A stretch of DNA of 64,000 nt from Flavobacterium panacis (lineage in GTDB: Bacteria > Bacteroidota > Bacteroidia > Flavobacteriales > Flavobacteriaceae), in the NCBI RefSeq assembly GCF_024649945.1, contig NZ_JANKMS010000005.1, forward strand, positions 186,001-250,000, in the 5' to 3' direction. The position numbers were made by a program, and so were the translations under genes. The notes beneath the pieces were generated by a model that saw only the letters and a program-made list of their open reading frames with translations, was not told the DNA's origin and ran no database searches. How positions within the stretch are numbered: the first letter of the stretch is position 1; the number at the start of each line of letters is the position of its first letter. Below are positions 27,343 to 37,011 of the stretch, piece after piece.

Positions 27343-28590
27343 CTACATTCCCGTTCTAATAGCCTCAACTGGATCTAAATTTGCTGCTGAAATTGCTGGT
27401 AAAATTCCAGAAATCAATCCGATTAATGCAGCCAAACTTGTTCCTAAAATTATATTTCCTAGACTGAGAACAAATTCAAAATCGAGCAATTTTGTTAAAG
27501 CGAATGCAATTCCCCAGACCATCAATAAACCGATAATCCCACCAATAACGGATAGAATTACCGCTTCGAATAAAAATTGAAACAAGATAAATTTATTTTT
27601 CGCTCCTAAAGACTTCTGGATTCCGATAAGATTGGTTCTTTCTTTAACCGAAACAAACATAATATTGGCAATTCCAAAACCTCCAACCAAAAGAGAAAAT
27701 CCGCTGATGATCCAGCCTACCACATTCATCTGCCCTATAATTCCGTCAATAAAATCAGTAAATCCAGAAAGTACATTAATAAAAAAATTATCCATCTCTC
27801 CTGCTTTCATACCTCGAATTACTCTTAATTTTTGAGCAACTTCTGCCTTGTAAGCATCCATATCGACACCTTTTACCGGTTTTAAAACAATTACAGGTGT
27901 CATCGAATCACTGTCGCCGTACATTCTCCTTAAAAAATTAGCAGGAAGATAAACAGAAGTATCATTACTATCTCCAAAAAATCCAGCTCCTTGTTTCGCC
28001 ATTACCCCAATAACAGTAAATCGTTGTCCATATAAACGGATATTTTTCCCCAACGGATCTGTTGAACCGAAAAGCCCATCAGCAATATCATATCCAAGCA
28101 CAATAACTGGCGTCCCTGAATTAGATTCTGATTCATTGTAAAATCTTCCTTTATCAAAACTCAATCCGTCGATATCTACCATTTCGCTTGATGCTGGAAC
28201 AATATTAACATCACTAACGGTTTTAGAATCGTATTTTAAAGTTTCTCTGTTTACAAAAAGCTGATACCCCACCTGATCTGTATTATTCAAAGAGTTTTTC
28301 AAGGCAACATACTCATCATATTTCACATTTGGAAACTGTTCTCTTTTCCATTGTGGAATTCCAGACGGTCCAAAACTGAATTTCATTAAATAAATCGTAT
28401 TTTTATCTAAGCTGCTCAAATCTTTGGAGATTTTTTTGTCTAAAGAATCAACAGCAGCCAAAACAGCAATAATTGAAAAAATACCAATTGTTACACCAAG
28501 CAGTGACAACAACGTACGTAATTTATTATTTCGCAAAGCATTGATGGCAAAGCTGAGGCTTTCTTTTAATAATCTTAAATAAACAAGCAT
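27343..28590 (-). CDS. MacB/FtsX-type ABC transporter permease
   Basis: 415 residues. An N-terminal membrane segment (about 20-45, SLLGVTIGIFSIIAVLAAVDSL) is followed by a large periplasmic MacB-PCD-like domain (about 50-275). The C-terminus has three membrane segments forming the FtsX domain, ending PAISAANLDPVEAIRTGM, a typical permease end. Such proteins move lipoproteins, peptides or drugs, or transmit signals, driven by a separate ATPase. No ATP-binding subunit is adjacent here, so its partner must be encoded elsewhere. Substrate unknown. Confidence 0.92.
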   Translation of the reverse strand: MLVYLRLLKESLSFAINALRNNKLRTLLSLLGVTIGIFSIIAVLAAVDSLDKKISKDLSSLDKNTIYLMKFSFGPSGIPQWKREQFPNVKYDEYVALKNSLNNTDQVGYQLFVNRETLKYDSKTVSDVNIVPASSEMVDIDGLSFDKGRFYNESESNSGTPVIVLGYDIADGLFGSTDPLGKNIRLYGQRFTVIGVMAKQGAGFFGDSNDTSVYLPANFLRRMYGDSDSMTPVIVLKPVKGVDMDAYKAEVAQKLRVIRGMKAGEMDNFFINVLSGFTDFIDGIIGQMNVVGWIISGFSLLVGGFGIANIMFVSVKERTNLIGIQKSLGAKNKFILFQFLFEAVILSVIGGIIGLLMVWGIAFALTKLLDFEFVLSLGNIILGTSLAALIGLISGILPAISAANLDPVEAIRTGM

Positions 28591-28723
28591 ATTTTAGTAT
28601 TTTTCAATAAAGTAAAATTCAATAATTAAATTTCAAAAACCTAATAAAAGTTAACTTACTCATCAGTAGATTTTTTTAGCATTTTGTTACACTAATTTTC
28701 TTTAATATAATATATAAAAAAAC

Positions 28724-28731
28724 TACTTTTG
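28724..28731 (+). promoter_or_regulatory. Candidate -7 promoter element for purH
   Basis: TACTTTTG lies 25 bases upstream of ATG 28756. Its last three bases are a TTG that could be mistaken for an upstream purH start. Confidence 0.5.
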
Positions 28732-28755
28732 CAGTCTCAAAATCATAACTACACA

Positions 28756-30282
28756 ATGAGCACAACAAAAAAAATACAATCGGCATTAATTTCTGTTTTT
28801 TCTAAAGATGGATTAGAACCAATTGTTAGAAAATTACACGAACAAAATGTAACACTTTATTCAACTGGAGGAACTGAAGATTTCATCAAAAACCTTGGTA
28901 TTCCAGTAGTTCCTGTTGAAGATATCACTTCTTTCCCTGAAATTCTTGGTGGAAGAGTAAAAACATTACACCCAAAAATCTTTGGTGGTATTTTGAACCG
29001 TCAAGATAACGAAAGTGATGTTCAGCAAATGAAAGAATTTGATATTCCTCAAATCGATTTAGTAATTGTTGATTTATATCCTTTTGAAAAAACAGTTGCT
29101 TCTGGTGCAAGTGAACAAGATATTATTGAAAAAATTGACATCGGTGGAATTTCATTAATTCGTGCTGGTGCAAAAAACTTCAAAGACACTGTAATTGTTG
29201 CTTCTGTTAACGAGTACAGCTTGCTTTTAGATTTGATTACAGAGCAAGACGGAAGCACAACTCTTGAAAACAGAAGATTGTTTGCTACTAAAGCTTTCCA
29301 CGTTTCATCTCACTATGATGGAGCTATTTTTAATTATTTCAATACAGACGAGACTATTTACAAAGAAAGTATTGCAAACGGTCAAGTTTTAAGATACGGT
29401 GAAAACCCACACCAAAAAGGATTCTTCTTTGGAGATTTTGACGCAATGTTCAAAAAAGTTCACGGAAAAGAATTATCATACAACAACTTGTTAGATGTTG
29501 ATGCTGCTGTTAACTTAATTGCTGAGTTTAAAACTGACGGACCAACGTTCGCGATTTTAAAACACAACAATGCTTGCGGATTGGCTTCTAGAAAAACAAT
29601 TAGCGAGGCTTATTTAGCTGCTTTGGCTTGTGATCCAACTTCTGCTTTTGGCGGAGTGTTAATTTCTAACACAAAAATTGATTTAGAAACAGCACAAGAA
29701 ATCAACAAATTATTCTGTGAAGTAGTTATCGCTCCATCTTATGATGACGAGGCTATCAACGTTTTACAAGAGAAAAAGAACAGAATTATTCTAGTTCAAA
29801 ATGAAGTTGAATTACCAGCTCGTCAAGTAAGAACTTGTCTTAATGGTTTGTTAATTCAAGACAGAAATAATATTACGGATAATAAAGAGCATTTAAAAAC
29901 CGTTACAATTACAGAACCTACTGCTCAAGAGATCGAAGATTTGATCTTTGCTTCTAAAATCTGCAAGAATACAAAATCAAACACTATTGTATTTGCTAAA
30001 AACGGAACATTGATTTCTTCTGGTACAGGTCAGACTTCAAGAGTTGACGCTTTAATTCAAGCTGTTGACAAAGCAAAAGCTTTTGGATTTGATTTGAACG
30101 GAGCTTCTATGGCAAGTGATGCATTTTTCCCATTTCCGGACTGTGTTGAATTAGCTAAAAAAGCAGGAATTACAGCAGTAATTCAGCCGGGAGGTTCGAT
30201 AAAAGACGAATTAAGTATAAATTATTGCAATGAAAATAATCTTGCAATGGTATTTACAGGAACTCGTCATTTTAAACATTAA
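28756..30282 (+). CDS. purH: Bifunctional AICAR transformylase / IMP cyclohydrolase
   Basis: 508 residues from ATG 28756. An in-frame TTG at 28729 lies within the promoter motif and is rejected. PurH performs the last two steps of IMP synthesis. The N-terminal MGS-like cyclohydrolase domain (about 1-190) shows LISVFSKDGLEP, YSTGGTEDFI, GGRVKTLHPKIFGG and IVDLYPFEKT. The C-terminal formyltransferase domain has GENPHQKG, LKHNNACGLA, GTGQTSRVDA, FFPFPDCVELA and the terminal FTGTRHFKH. The ATIC family is usually about 510-530 residues, so it is complete. mreB follows after 54 bases. Confidence 0.96.
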   Translation: MSTTKKIQSALISVFSKDGLEPIVRKLHEQNVTLYSTGGTEDFIKNLGIPVVPVEDITSFPEILGGRVKTLHPKIFGGILNRQDNESDVQQMKEFDIPQIDLVIVDLYPFEKTVASGASEQDIIEKIDIGGISLIRAGAKNFKDTVIVASVNEYSLLLDLITEQDGSTTLENRRLFATKAFHVSSHYDGAIFNYFNTDETIYKESIANGQVLRYGENPHQKGFFFGDFDAMFKKVHGKELSYNNLLDVDAAVNLIAEFKTDGPTFAILKHNNACGLASRKTISEAYLAALACDPTSAFGGVLISNTKIDLETAQEINKLFCEVVIAPSYDDEAINVLQEKKNRIILVQNEVELPARQVRTCLNGLLIQDRNNITDNKEHLKTVTITEPTAQEIEDLIFASKICKNTKSNTIVFAKNGTLISSGTGQTSRVDALIQAVDKAKAFGFDLNGASMASDAFFPFPDCVELAKKAGITAVIQPGGSIKDELSINYCNENNLAMVFTGTRHFKH

Positions 30283-30288
30283 TTTGTT

Positions 30289-30296
30289 TAACTTTG
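30289..30296 (+). promoter_or_regulatory. Candidate -7 promoter element for the mre operon
   Basis: TAACTTTG lies 40 bases upstream of mreB and starts seven bases after the purH stop, so the rod-shape cluster can be transcribed independently of purH. Confidence 0.45.
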
Positions 30297-30336
30297 TTCA
30301 AAATAATTTATAACATTTTAAACCCCTAAAAAACTT

Positions 30337-31365
30337 ATGGGATTTTTTGATTTCATGACCGAGGATATTGCAATAGACCTTGGTACCGCAAACACTTTGA
30401 TCATTCATAATGATAAAGTTGTTATTGACAGCCCCTCTATCGTAGCACGCGACAGAGTTTCAGGCAAAATCATCGCTGTTGGTAAAGAAGCCAACATGAT
30501 GCAAGGTAAAACGCATGAAAATATCAAGACCATAAGGCCTTTGAAAGATGGTGTAATTGCCGATTTTGATGCTTCGGAAAAAATGATCAATATGTTCATT
30601 AAAAGTATTCCTGCATTAAAAAAGAGAATGTTTACTCCAGCTTTAAGAATGGTAGTTTGTATTCCTTCTGGAATTACTGAGGTTGAAATGCGTGCAGTAA
30701 AAGAATCTTGTGAGAGAGTTAACGGAAAAGAAGTTTACCTAATTCACGAACCAATGGCCGCTGCAATCGGTATTGGAATCGACATTATGCAACCAAAAGG
30801 TAACATGATTGTGGATATCGGAGGTGGTACAACTGAAATCGCTGTTATCGCATTAGGTGGAATTGTTTGTGATAAATCTGTAAAAATTGCGGGTGACGTT
30901 TTCACAAATGACATCGTGTATTACATGCGTACACAACACAACCTTTTCGTAGGAGAAAGTACTGCTGAAAAAATTAAAATTCAAATTGGAGCGGCTATCG
31001 AAGATTTAGATGGACCACCAGAAGATATGTCAGTTCAGGGTAGAGATTTGCTTACGGGTAAACCAAAACAAGTAGATGTTTCTTACCGTGAAATCGCAAA
31101 AGCGTTAGACAAATCTATTCAGCGTATTGAGGATGCTGTTATGGAAACATTATCTCAAACTCCTCCTGAGTTAGCTGCCGATATCTACAACACAGGTATC
31201 TATTTAGCAGGTGGTGGATCTATGTTGAGAGGTCTTGACAAACGTATTTCTCAAAAAACAGATTTACCTGTTTATATTGCAGAAGATCCTTTAAGAGCTG
31301 TTGTTCGCGGTACAGGAATGGCTCTAAAAAACATTGCAAAATTTAAAAGTATCTTAATCAAATAA
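30337..31365 (+). CDS. mreB: Rod shape-determining protein MreB
   Basis: 342 residues, typical actin-like MreB. It forms membrane-associated filaments that organise the elongation cell-wall machinery. The nucleotide-binding motifs are IDLGTANTLI (phosphate 1, about 12-21), NMIVDIGGGTTEIAVIALGG (phosphate 2, about 157-176) and GIYLAGGGSMLRGLD (adenosine motif, about 288-302). The EPMAAAIG segment is also present. It is the first gene of mreB-mreC-mreD-mrdA-rodA, all on the plus strand. Confidence 0.97.
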   Translation: MGFFDFMTEDIAIDLGTANTLIIHNDKVVIDSPSIVARDRVSGKIIAVGKEANMMQGKTHENIKTIRPLKDGVIADFDASEKMINMFIKSIPALKKRMFTPALRMVVCIPSGITEVEMRAVKESCERVNGKEVYLIHEPMAAAIGIGIDIMQPKGNMIVDIGGGTTEIAVIALGGIVCDKSVKIAGDVFTNDIVYYMRTQHNLFVGESTAEKIKIQIGAAIEDLDGPPEDMSVQGRDLLTGKPKQVDVSYREIAKALDKSIQRIEDAVMETLSQTPPELAADIYNTGIYLAGGGSMLRGLDKRISQKTDLPVYIAEDPLRAVVRGTGMALKNIAKFKSILIK

Positions 31366-31395
31366 GATTCAAAATAACAATCAATTTACTTTTAT

Positions 31396-31424
31396 GAGGA
31401 TCAAGTTTTCAATATTTGATCCTC
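31396..31424 (+). repeat. Stem-loop between mreB and mreC
   Basis: GAGGATCAA at 31396-31404 pairs with TTGATCCTC at 31416-31424 around an 11-base loop. No T-run follows, so it could be a processing or stability element setting the MreB to MreC ratio. Confidence 0.5.
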
Positions 31425-31476
31425 GTAAAACTTGAAATCATAAAGCATATCCTGAAACAAAATAACCAGACAAGAA

Positions 31477-32307
31477 ATGCAGCAAATATTTAATTTCCTT
31501 ATAAGAAACAGTAATCGATTGCTGTTTTTGCTGCTTTTAGGTATTTCGTTAGGACTCACAGTTCAATCACATTCCTATCACAGAAGCAAGGTAATCAGTT
31601 CTGCTAATTTTTTAAGCGGTGGTGTTTACGAAAGAATCAATCGTGTTAACGAATATTTGAATTTAAGAGCAGAAAACGACGAACTTGTACTTGAGAACGC
31701 AAGATTAAAAAGTCTTTTATTCAATAAAGAAGACACTACAAAACCACCTACACCTGATAGTATTAAAGGTGTAAAACCTTCAGATATAATTGTATCTAAA
31801 GTAATTCATAATTCATACAACACTCACGAGAATTATATCACTTTAAACTCTGGAAGCAAAGACGGAGTTACACAAGATATGGGAGTTATCAATAGTTTAG
31901 GAATTGTCGGAGTTATCGATAATACATCTCCAAACTACTCAACAGTTGTTAGTATTTTGAATATGAAGTCGCATATCAATGCGAAAATCAAAAAATCAAA
32001 TCATTTTGGTTCTTTAACATGGAACGGAAAAAGTACAGGATATGTACAATTAGAAGACGTTCCTAGATTAGCTTCAATTAGAAAAGGTGATACCATTGTA
32101 ACCGGTGGTCAATCTGTTATTTTCCCTGAAGGAATTAATATTGGAACGGTTGATATTGTATACAAAAAAGAAGGTACAAGTTTTTATGTTATAAAAGTAA
32201 AACTGTTTAATGATATGACCAATTTAGGACATGTTTACATCATTAAAAGTAAAGGGAGAGAAGAACTTATTAATTTAGAAAACAAAAGCAAAGAGAAAGA
32301 TGAATAG
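31477..32307 (+). CDS. mreC: Rod shape-determining protein MreC
   Basis: 276 residues. A short cytoplasmic N-terminus and one membrane segment (about 13-29, LLFLLLLGISLGLTV) precede a coiled-coil stretch (about 50-75, containing NLRAENDELVLENARLKSLL). The periplasmic MreC beta domain (about 95-255) follows, with NYITLNSGSKDGVTQDMGVI and GDTIVTGGQSVIFPEGI. MreC activates PBP2 in the elongasome. Its last 8 bases overlap mreD. Confidence 0.95.
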   Translation: MQQIFNFLIRNSNRLLFLLLLGISLGLTVQSHSYHRSKVISSANFLSGGVYERINRVNEYLNLRAENDELVLENARLKSLLFNKEDTTKPPTPDSIKGVKPSDIIVSKVIHNSYNTHENYITLNSGSKDGVTQDMGVINSLGIVGVIDNTSPNYSTVVSILNMKSHINAKIKKSNHFGSLTWNGKSTGYVQLEDVPRLASIRKGDTIVTGGQSVIFPEGINIGTVDIVYKKEGTSFYVIKVKLFNDMTNLGHVYIIKSKGREELINLENKSKEKDE

Positions 32308-32806
32308 CGCTTTGTTGGTAAATATTTTTCGATTTATTATGCTGCTGGCAGTTCAGATTGTTATTTTCAACAATATGAACTTCTTAGGCTACATAAGTCC
32401 TTTTCCGTATATCTTGTACATTATGTTGTACCCTGTAAATAGCAATAAAGCAGGTTTAATCTTATCGAGCTTTTTACTTGGACTAATGATGGATATGTTC
32501 TGTAATTCTGGAGGAATACATGCAACGGCTTGTGTTGTTTTAGCTTATTACAGGCCTTATATCTTTAAGTTTTCTTTTGGACTGAGTTACGAATATCAAA
32601 CCATAAAACTAAACGATTCTTTAACACCAGAGCGATTTTCATTTATACTCGTTTCGGTTTTAATGCACCACATTGTATTATTTGTTCTTGAAGCATTTCA
32701 ATTCAAATTTATCTGGGACATTTTACTCCGAACCTTATTTAGCTCAATTTTTACCATAATCACCTCCATAATAATAATTTATCTTATTAAGCCCAATAAA
32801 CGATGA
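32300..32806 (+). CDS. mreD: Rod shape-determining protein MreD
   Basis: 168 residues, a hydrophobic protein with about five to six membrane segments (for example LVNIFRFIMLLAVQIVIF and LFSSIFTIITSIIIIYLI). The Bacteroidota type has YISPFPYILYIMLYP near the N-terminus. It overlaps mreC by 8 bases and mrdA by 4 bases (ATGA), so translation of the three is coupled. The role is a membrane partner of MreC in elongasome assembly; the assignment rests on context as much as on sequence. Confidence 0.92.
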   Translation: MNSALLVNIFRFIMLLAVQIVIFNNMNFLGYISPFPYILYIMLYPVNSNKAGLILSSFLLGLMMDMFCNSGGIHATACVVLAYYRPYIFKFSFGLSYEYQTIKLNDSLTPERFSFILVSVLMHHIVLFVLEAFQFKFIWDILLRTLFSSIFTIITSIIIIYLIKPNKR

Positions 32807-34776
32807 GAAAAGTTCTGCTGCCCACTATAATTATTATTGCAGCATCTTTGCTAGTGATCAGGATCTTTTATCTGCAGATTATCGATGATTCCTTCAAACT
32901 GAAATCTGAAAACAATGCGATAAAAAAAGTTTATGACTACCCTGAAAGAGGCTACATCTACGATAGAAACGGGAAACTTCTTGTTGCTAATCAGGCTTCT
33001 TATGACATTATGGTTATTCCTAGAGAGGTAAAAAAAGATTTAAATATTACGGAATTCTGTACGCTTTTAAATATTACTCCAGAAGACTATCATAAACGTA
33101 TTGAAAAAGCAAAAGTCTACAGTCCGCGACTTCCATCTGTTTTCTTATCGCAGTTGAACAAAAATGAATTTGCTGCCTTTCAAGAAAAACTTAGAAAATA
33201 CGAAGGCTTCTATTTCCAAAAAAGATCACTTCGTGATTATGAGGCAGATTATGGCGCAAATGTTTTTGGTTCTATTAGACAGGCCGACGAACGTTTGATA
33301 GCAACAAATCCATATTACAACAGTGGAGATTTAGTTGGAGTACAAGGCGTAGAACAAAGCTACGAAGAAGTTTTACGTGGAATAAAGGGTGTAAAATACA
33401 TTCAGAAAGATAAATATAACCGAGAAATTGGCCCTTATAAAGAAGGAAAATATGACACTATTGCAGTTGCAGGAGAAGACATCAATATAACTATTGACGC
33501 TGCTCTTCAAAGATATGGTGAAGAATTAATGATTAATAAGAGAGGAGGAATTGTAGCTATTGAACCTAAATCTGGAGAGATTCTTGCTTTAGTCACGGCT
33601 CCATCATATGATCCCGGAATTTTAGTTGGTCGTCAAAGATCTAAAAACTACACGCTTTTATATCACGATTCTATTGCAAAACCATTGTACGACAGAGGTC
33701 TTTTAGCAGAGTACCCTCCAGGTTCTCCTTTTAAAATTTTAACAGGATTGGTTGCGCTCCAAGAAGGTGTTGTAAACGAACAAACAACTTTTATGTGTCA
33801 TCACGGTTTTAGTTATGGTGGTGGTCGTTTTATGAAATGTCACGGTTTTGGACCACATCAGCTTCATAACGGAATTTACAATTCTTGTAACACTTACTTT
33901 GGCCAGGCCTATATGTTGACAATCAACAAATATTCTGACCCAGGAAAAGCGGTAGATGTTTGGAGTGATCACGTAAAAAGTTTTGGTTTAGGACAATTTA
34001 TGGGGTACGACTTGCCTACTGGAAAAAGAGGTAACATTCCGACTTCAAAAACCTATAAAAGAATTTATCCTAACGGAGGATGGAGAAGCTCAACAATTGT
34101 ATCGAACGCAATTGGTCAGGGTGAGGTTCTAATGACACCTATCCAGTTGGCCAATATGATGGCAACTGTTGCTAACCAAGGATATTATTATACTCCTCAC
34201 ATCATCAAAAAGATTGAAGGAGAAAAGATCGACGAAAAGTTCACTACAAAACATGTGACCACTATTGATCAAAAATATTTCCCGCCCGTTATCAGCGGCT
34301 TGTTTGATGTTTACAACAAAGGTACAGCACATGCTCTTCGAGTTGAAGGAATTGATATTTGCGGAAAAACAGGAACAGCAGAGAATTACGCTAAAATAAA
34401 CGGTAAAAGAGAAAAACTTAAAGACCACTCTATATTTGTGGCTTTTGCACCAAAAGACAATCCAAAAATTGCAATTGCAGTTATGATTGAAAATGGAGGT
34501 TTTGGAGCAACTGTTGCTGGACCAATCGCAAGTTTGATGATTGAAAAATACTTGAGAAAGAAAATCACTAGAACTGATTTGGAAATAAGAGTATTAAACA
34601 AAAGTTTGCTTCCAGAATATGCTAAATTAGGCGGACTAACTGATGCAAGCAAAATTGAATCTGTACCAAAAGATTCTGTACTGCAAGCCAAAATTATAAA
34701 GCCAAAAGCACCAGTTACAACAGCACCAAAAACTGAAGTCAAAAAAACAGCAGTAGACACTACTAAGAAAAACTAA
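32803..34776 (+). CDS. mrdA: Penicillin-binding protein 2 (elongation transpeptidase)
   Basis: 657 residues. One N-terminal membrane segment (about 5-23) is followed by the PBP dimerisation domain (PERGYIYDRNGKLLVAN, about 47-63) and the transpeptidase domain. Catalytic motifs are SxxK as SPFK in YPPGSPFKILTG (about 305-316), SxN as SCN in IYNSCNTYFG and KTGT in CGKTGTAENY. It crosslinks peptidoglycan in the periplasm during elongation with RodA. A Lys/Thr/Pro-rich tail of about 35 residues after the catalytic domain (PKAPVTTAPKTEVKKTA) is not part of the enzyme fold. It starts inside the end of mreD. Confidence 0.96.
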   Translation: MRKVLLPTIIIIAASLLVIRIFYLQIIDDSFKLKSENNAIKKVYDYPERGYIYDRNGKLLVANQASYDIMVIPREVKKDLNITEFCTLLNITPEDYHKRIEKAKVYSPRLPSVFLSQLNKNEFAAFQEKLRKYEGFYFQKRSLRDYEADYGANVFGSIRQADERLIATNPYYNSGDLVGVQGVEQSYEEVLRGIKGVKYIQKDKYNREIGPYKEGKYDTIAVAGEDINITIDAALQRYGEELMINKRGGIVAIEPKSGEILALVTAPSYDPGILVGRQRSKNYTLLYHDSIAKPLYDRGLLAEYPPGSPFKILTGLVALQEGVVNEQTTFMCHHGFSYGGGRFMKCHGFGPHQLHNGIYNSCNTYFGQAYMLTINKYSDPGKAVDVWSDHVKSFGLGQFMGYDLPTGKRGNIPTSKTYKRIYPNGGWRSSTIVSNAIGQGEVLMTPIQLANMMATVANQGYYYTPHIIKKIEGEKIDEKFTTKHVTTIDQKYFPPVISGLFDVYNKGTAHALRVEGIDICGKTGTAENYAKINGKREKLKDHSIFVAFAPKDNPKIAIAVMIENGGFGATVAGPIASLMIEKYLRKKITRTDLEIRVLNKSLLPEYAKLGGLTDASKIESVPKDSVLQAKIIKPKAPVTTAPKTEVKKTAVDTTKKN

Positions 34777-34791
34777 GAAAGATTATTTCAA

Positions 34792-36027
34792 ATGAAAAAT
34801 CAGAGTGTAAAAAATAATATTGATTGGATAAGTGTCTTTATCTACATTGCGCTGGTAACTTTAGGTTGGCTGAATATCTATTCGTCGTCTTTATTATCAA
34901 CCGATGGAACCTACCAAAAACAACTTATTTTTATTGGATGTACAGTTCCATTAATCTTTGTTGTGCTTTTTGTTGATGGTAAGTTTTATGAAAAATACGC
35001 CAGTATAATCTTTGGTGTTGCTTTATTATCACTAGCAGGATTATTTCTCTTCGGAAAAACAATTGCCGGACAACGATGCTGGTATGCAATAGGAAGCTTC
35101 ACCTTACAGCCATCAGAATTTGCAAAAGCAGCAACGTCTTTGGCTTTGGCTAAATATTTAAGTGATACACAAATCAACTTAAAAGAAACCAACAGACAGA
35201 TTCAGGCCTTAGCTATTATGCTATTACCCGTAATGCTTATTTTACCGCAACCAGACCCTGGAAGTGCCTTGATTTATAGTGCTTTTATTTTAGTATTATA
35301 CAGAGAAGGATTGCCTTCTTGGTACGTTTGGACCGCTTTTATAACCATTGTACTTTTTGTACTTACATTGGTTTTAGAACCTTATGTCGTTATTTTAATT
35401 GCTTTTGCAATTCTAACTATTATCCATTTCAAAGGCCGTGTTGTTGACCGTAATTTATTACTTAGCGCAATCTTATTAGCCTTAATTTCAGGATTTGTCT
35501 TTTCTGTAGATTACGTATTTGATAACGTCTTCAAACAACACCACAGAGACCGTTTCAACATTTTATTAGGTAAAACAGTGGACATGAAAGGGATTGGATA
35601 CAACACCAATCAATCTGAAATTGCTATCGGATCTGGAGGATGGATAGGAAAAGGTTTTCTGGAAGGAACACAAACTAAAGGAGGATTCGTTCCTGAACAA
35701 CATACCGATTACATCTTTACGACTGTTGGTGAAGAATGGGGATTTGCCGGTTCGTTTACTGTAATTTTACTTTTTGTTGCATTATTATTAAGAGTAATTT
35801 ATTTAGCCGAAAGACAGAAAACAAAATTTAGCCGAGTCTACGGATATTGTGTTTCTGCCATTCTCTTTATACACTTCTTTGTAAACATTGCCATGGTAAT
35901 TGGAATTTTCCCAACAATTGGAGTTCCTCTGCCCTTCTTTTCTTATGGAGGTTCTGGACTATGGGGATTTACGATATTGTTGTTTATTTTCCTTAAAATG
36001 GACGCTAATAAAGTGAATGAATGGTAA
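34792..36027 (+). CDS. rodA: Rod shape-determining protein RodA (SEDS peptidoglycan polymerase)
   Basis: 411 residues with about ten membrane segments. SEDS-family segments include QPSEFAKAA (about 104-112), PQPDPGSALIYSAFI, GSGGWIGKGFLEGTQTKGGFVPEQHTDYIF (split: GSGGWIGKGF, then PEQHTDYIF) and FPTIGVPLPFFSYGGSG. It polymerises glycan strands from lipid II in complex with PBP2, whose gene ends 15 bases upstream. It is the last gene of the cluster, and a shared terminator lies 120 bases downstream. Confidence 0.96.
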   Translation: MKNQSVKNNIDWISVFIYIALVTLGWLNIYSSSLLSTDGTYQKQLIFIGCTVPLIFVVLFVDGKFYEKYASIIFGVALLSLAGLFLFGKTIAGQRCWYAIGSFTLQPSEFAKAATSLALAKYLSDTQINLKETNRQIQALAIMLLPVMLILPQPDPGSALIYSAFILVLYREGLPSWYVWTAFITIVLFVLTLVLEPYVVILIAFAILTIIHFKGRVVDRNLLLSAILLALISGFVFSVDYVFDNVFKQHHRDRFNILLGKTVDMKGIGYNTNQSEIAIGSGGWIGKGFLEGTQTKGGFVPEQHTDYIFTTVGEEWGFAGSFTVILLFVALLLRVIYLAERQKTKFSRVYGYCVSAILFIHFFVNIAMVIGIFPTIGVPLPFFSYGGSGLWGFTILLFIFLKMDANKVNEW

Positions 36028-36149
36028 AATCTAAATAGTTAAATTTTAAATTTTAAATTCCAATATAAATAAAGTGCACTAACTGAGATAAGGTTTTACT
36101 CAAACTTTAAGTACAACTTATCACCTTATTAAGTTCATATAAATCCATA

Positions 36150-36182
36150 AAAAAATCCGAAGTTTTAGCTTCGGATTTTTTA
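36150..36182 (+). terminator. Bidirectional terminator between rodA and the dedA-like gene
   Basis: AAAAATCCGAAG at 36151-36162 and CTTCGGATTTTT at 36169-36180 form a perfect 12-bp stem around TTTTAG. It serves both convergent transcripts. Confidence 0.87.
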
Positions 36183-36196
36183 TGCTCTTTAATTAA

Positions 36197-36877
36197 TTAT
36201 ATCTGTTCGTTTGGTCTCTTTTTTAAAAGCTTCACCAAGACTGGGAAAGTTGATATAATAATGATAATTATAATAATGTATTCAATATGTTTCTTTAAAT
36301 CTATTCCTTGTTTCAGAAAGACACCATACAAATAATGTCCTGCGAAGATTAAAATGAATGACCAAAGAAAAGAACTCAAAATATTGTAAAACATAAACTT
36401 CTTTTTGTCCATTGAAACAATTCCTGCAACTATTGGAGCGAATGTTCTAAAGATTGGAAGGAATCTAGCGTAGATAATTGCTTTTCCACCATACTTCTCA
36501 AAGAAATCTTTTGACTGAAGTAGGTATTTTTTCTTAAACCAAAAAGAATCTTCTTTTTTAAACAAATAATAACCACTTTTTGCACCAAACCAATAACCTG
36601 TCATGTTTCCTAAAACTCCCATTATTGCAACAGCAGTAGAAAGTAAAAATACATTTATAAAATCATTAGGAATGGATACTACATTTTCCATTAAATCGCG
36701 ACTGTAAATACCTGCTAAAAATAGTAAACTGTCTCCAGGCAAAAAGAATCCTGCGAAAAGTCCTGTTTCAGCAAATACTATAAACAGCACAATAAATAAC
36801 CCAATCTGAATACCTCCAACACTTAAAGTAATATAAAATTCAGGGTTTATTAACTGGGTCCAATCAAATTTATTCAT
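36197..36877 (-). CDS. DedA family membrane protein
   Basis: 226 residues from ATG 36877 (MNKFDWTQLINPEFY). A longer frame to 36961 adds a segment unlike the family. DedA/VTT proteins are inner-membrane proteins that take part in undecaprenyl-phosphate or phospholipid translocation. Diagnostic segments are TGLFAGFFLPGDSLLFLAGI (about 30-49, re-entrant helix), GNMTGYWFGAKSGYYLF, and YARFLPIFRTFAPIVAG with the conserved Arg and Pro. The C-terminus is strongly basic (KRPNEQI after LLKKR). There is no functional link to its neighbours. Confidence 0.93.
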   Translation of the reverse strand: MNKFDWTQLINPEFYITLSVGGIQIGLFIVLFIVFAETGLFAGFFLPGDSLLFLAGIYSRDLMENVVSIPNDFINVFLLSTAVAIMGVLGNMTGYWFGAKSGYYLFKKEDSFWFKKKYLLQSKDFFEKYGGKAIIYARFLPIFRTFAPIVAGIVSMDKKKFMFYNILSSFLWSFILIFAGHYLYGVFLKQGIDLKKHIEYIIIIIIIISTFPVLVKLLKKRPNEQI

Positions 36878-36972
36878 ACAAGGGGAGTTGGTTATCTTTA
36901 TAAGTTGGTGAAAGTAACAATAATTTAGCTTAACCACAATAAAATGCGGTATTTTAAACATAAATTAACTAT

Positions 36973-37003
36973 TAAAAAAAGCCCAAACTAACGCTTGGGC
37001 TTA
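36973..37003 (-). terminator. Terminator of the metal-locus operon
   Basis: AAGCCCAA and TTGGGCTT form an 8-bp stem. Read on the minus strand it is followed by seven T, just after the HMA-protein stop codon. Confidence 0.8.
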
Positions 37004-37011
37004 AGTAATAA

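Noticed and set aside
28729..28755. Upstream TTG start that would add nine residues to PurH
   Set aside because: The TTG is the end of the -7 promoter motif TACTTTTG, so it would not be transcribed; ATG 28756 matches the family start.
33739..34760. Minus-strand frames inside mrdA
   Set aside because: They overlap an intact, motif-complete PBP2 gene and have compositions expected of antisense reading.
36878..36961. Longer start for the DedA protein
   Set aside because: The extra 28 residues are unlike the family, and MNKFDW at 36877 is the usual kind of start.
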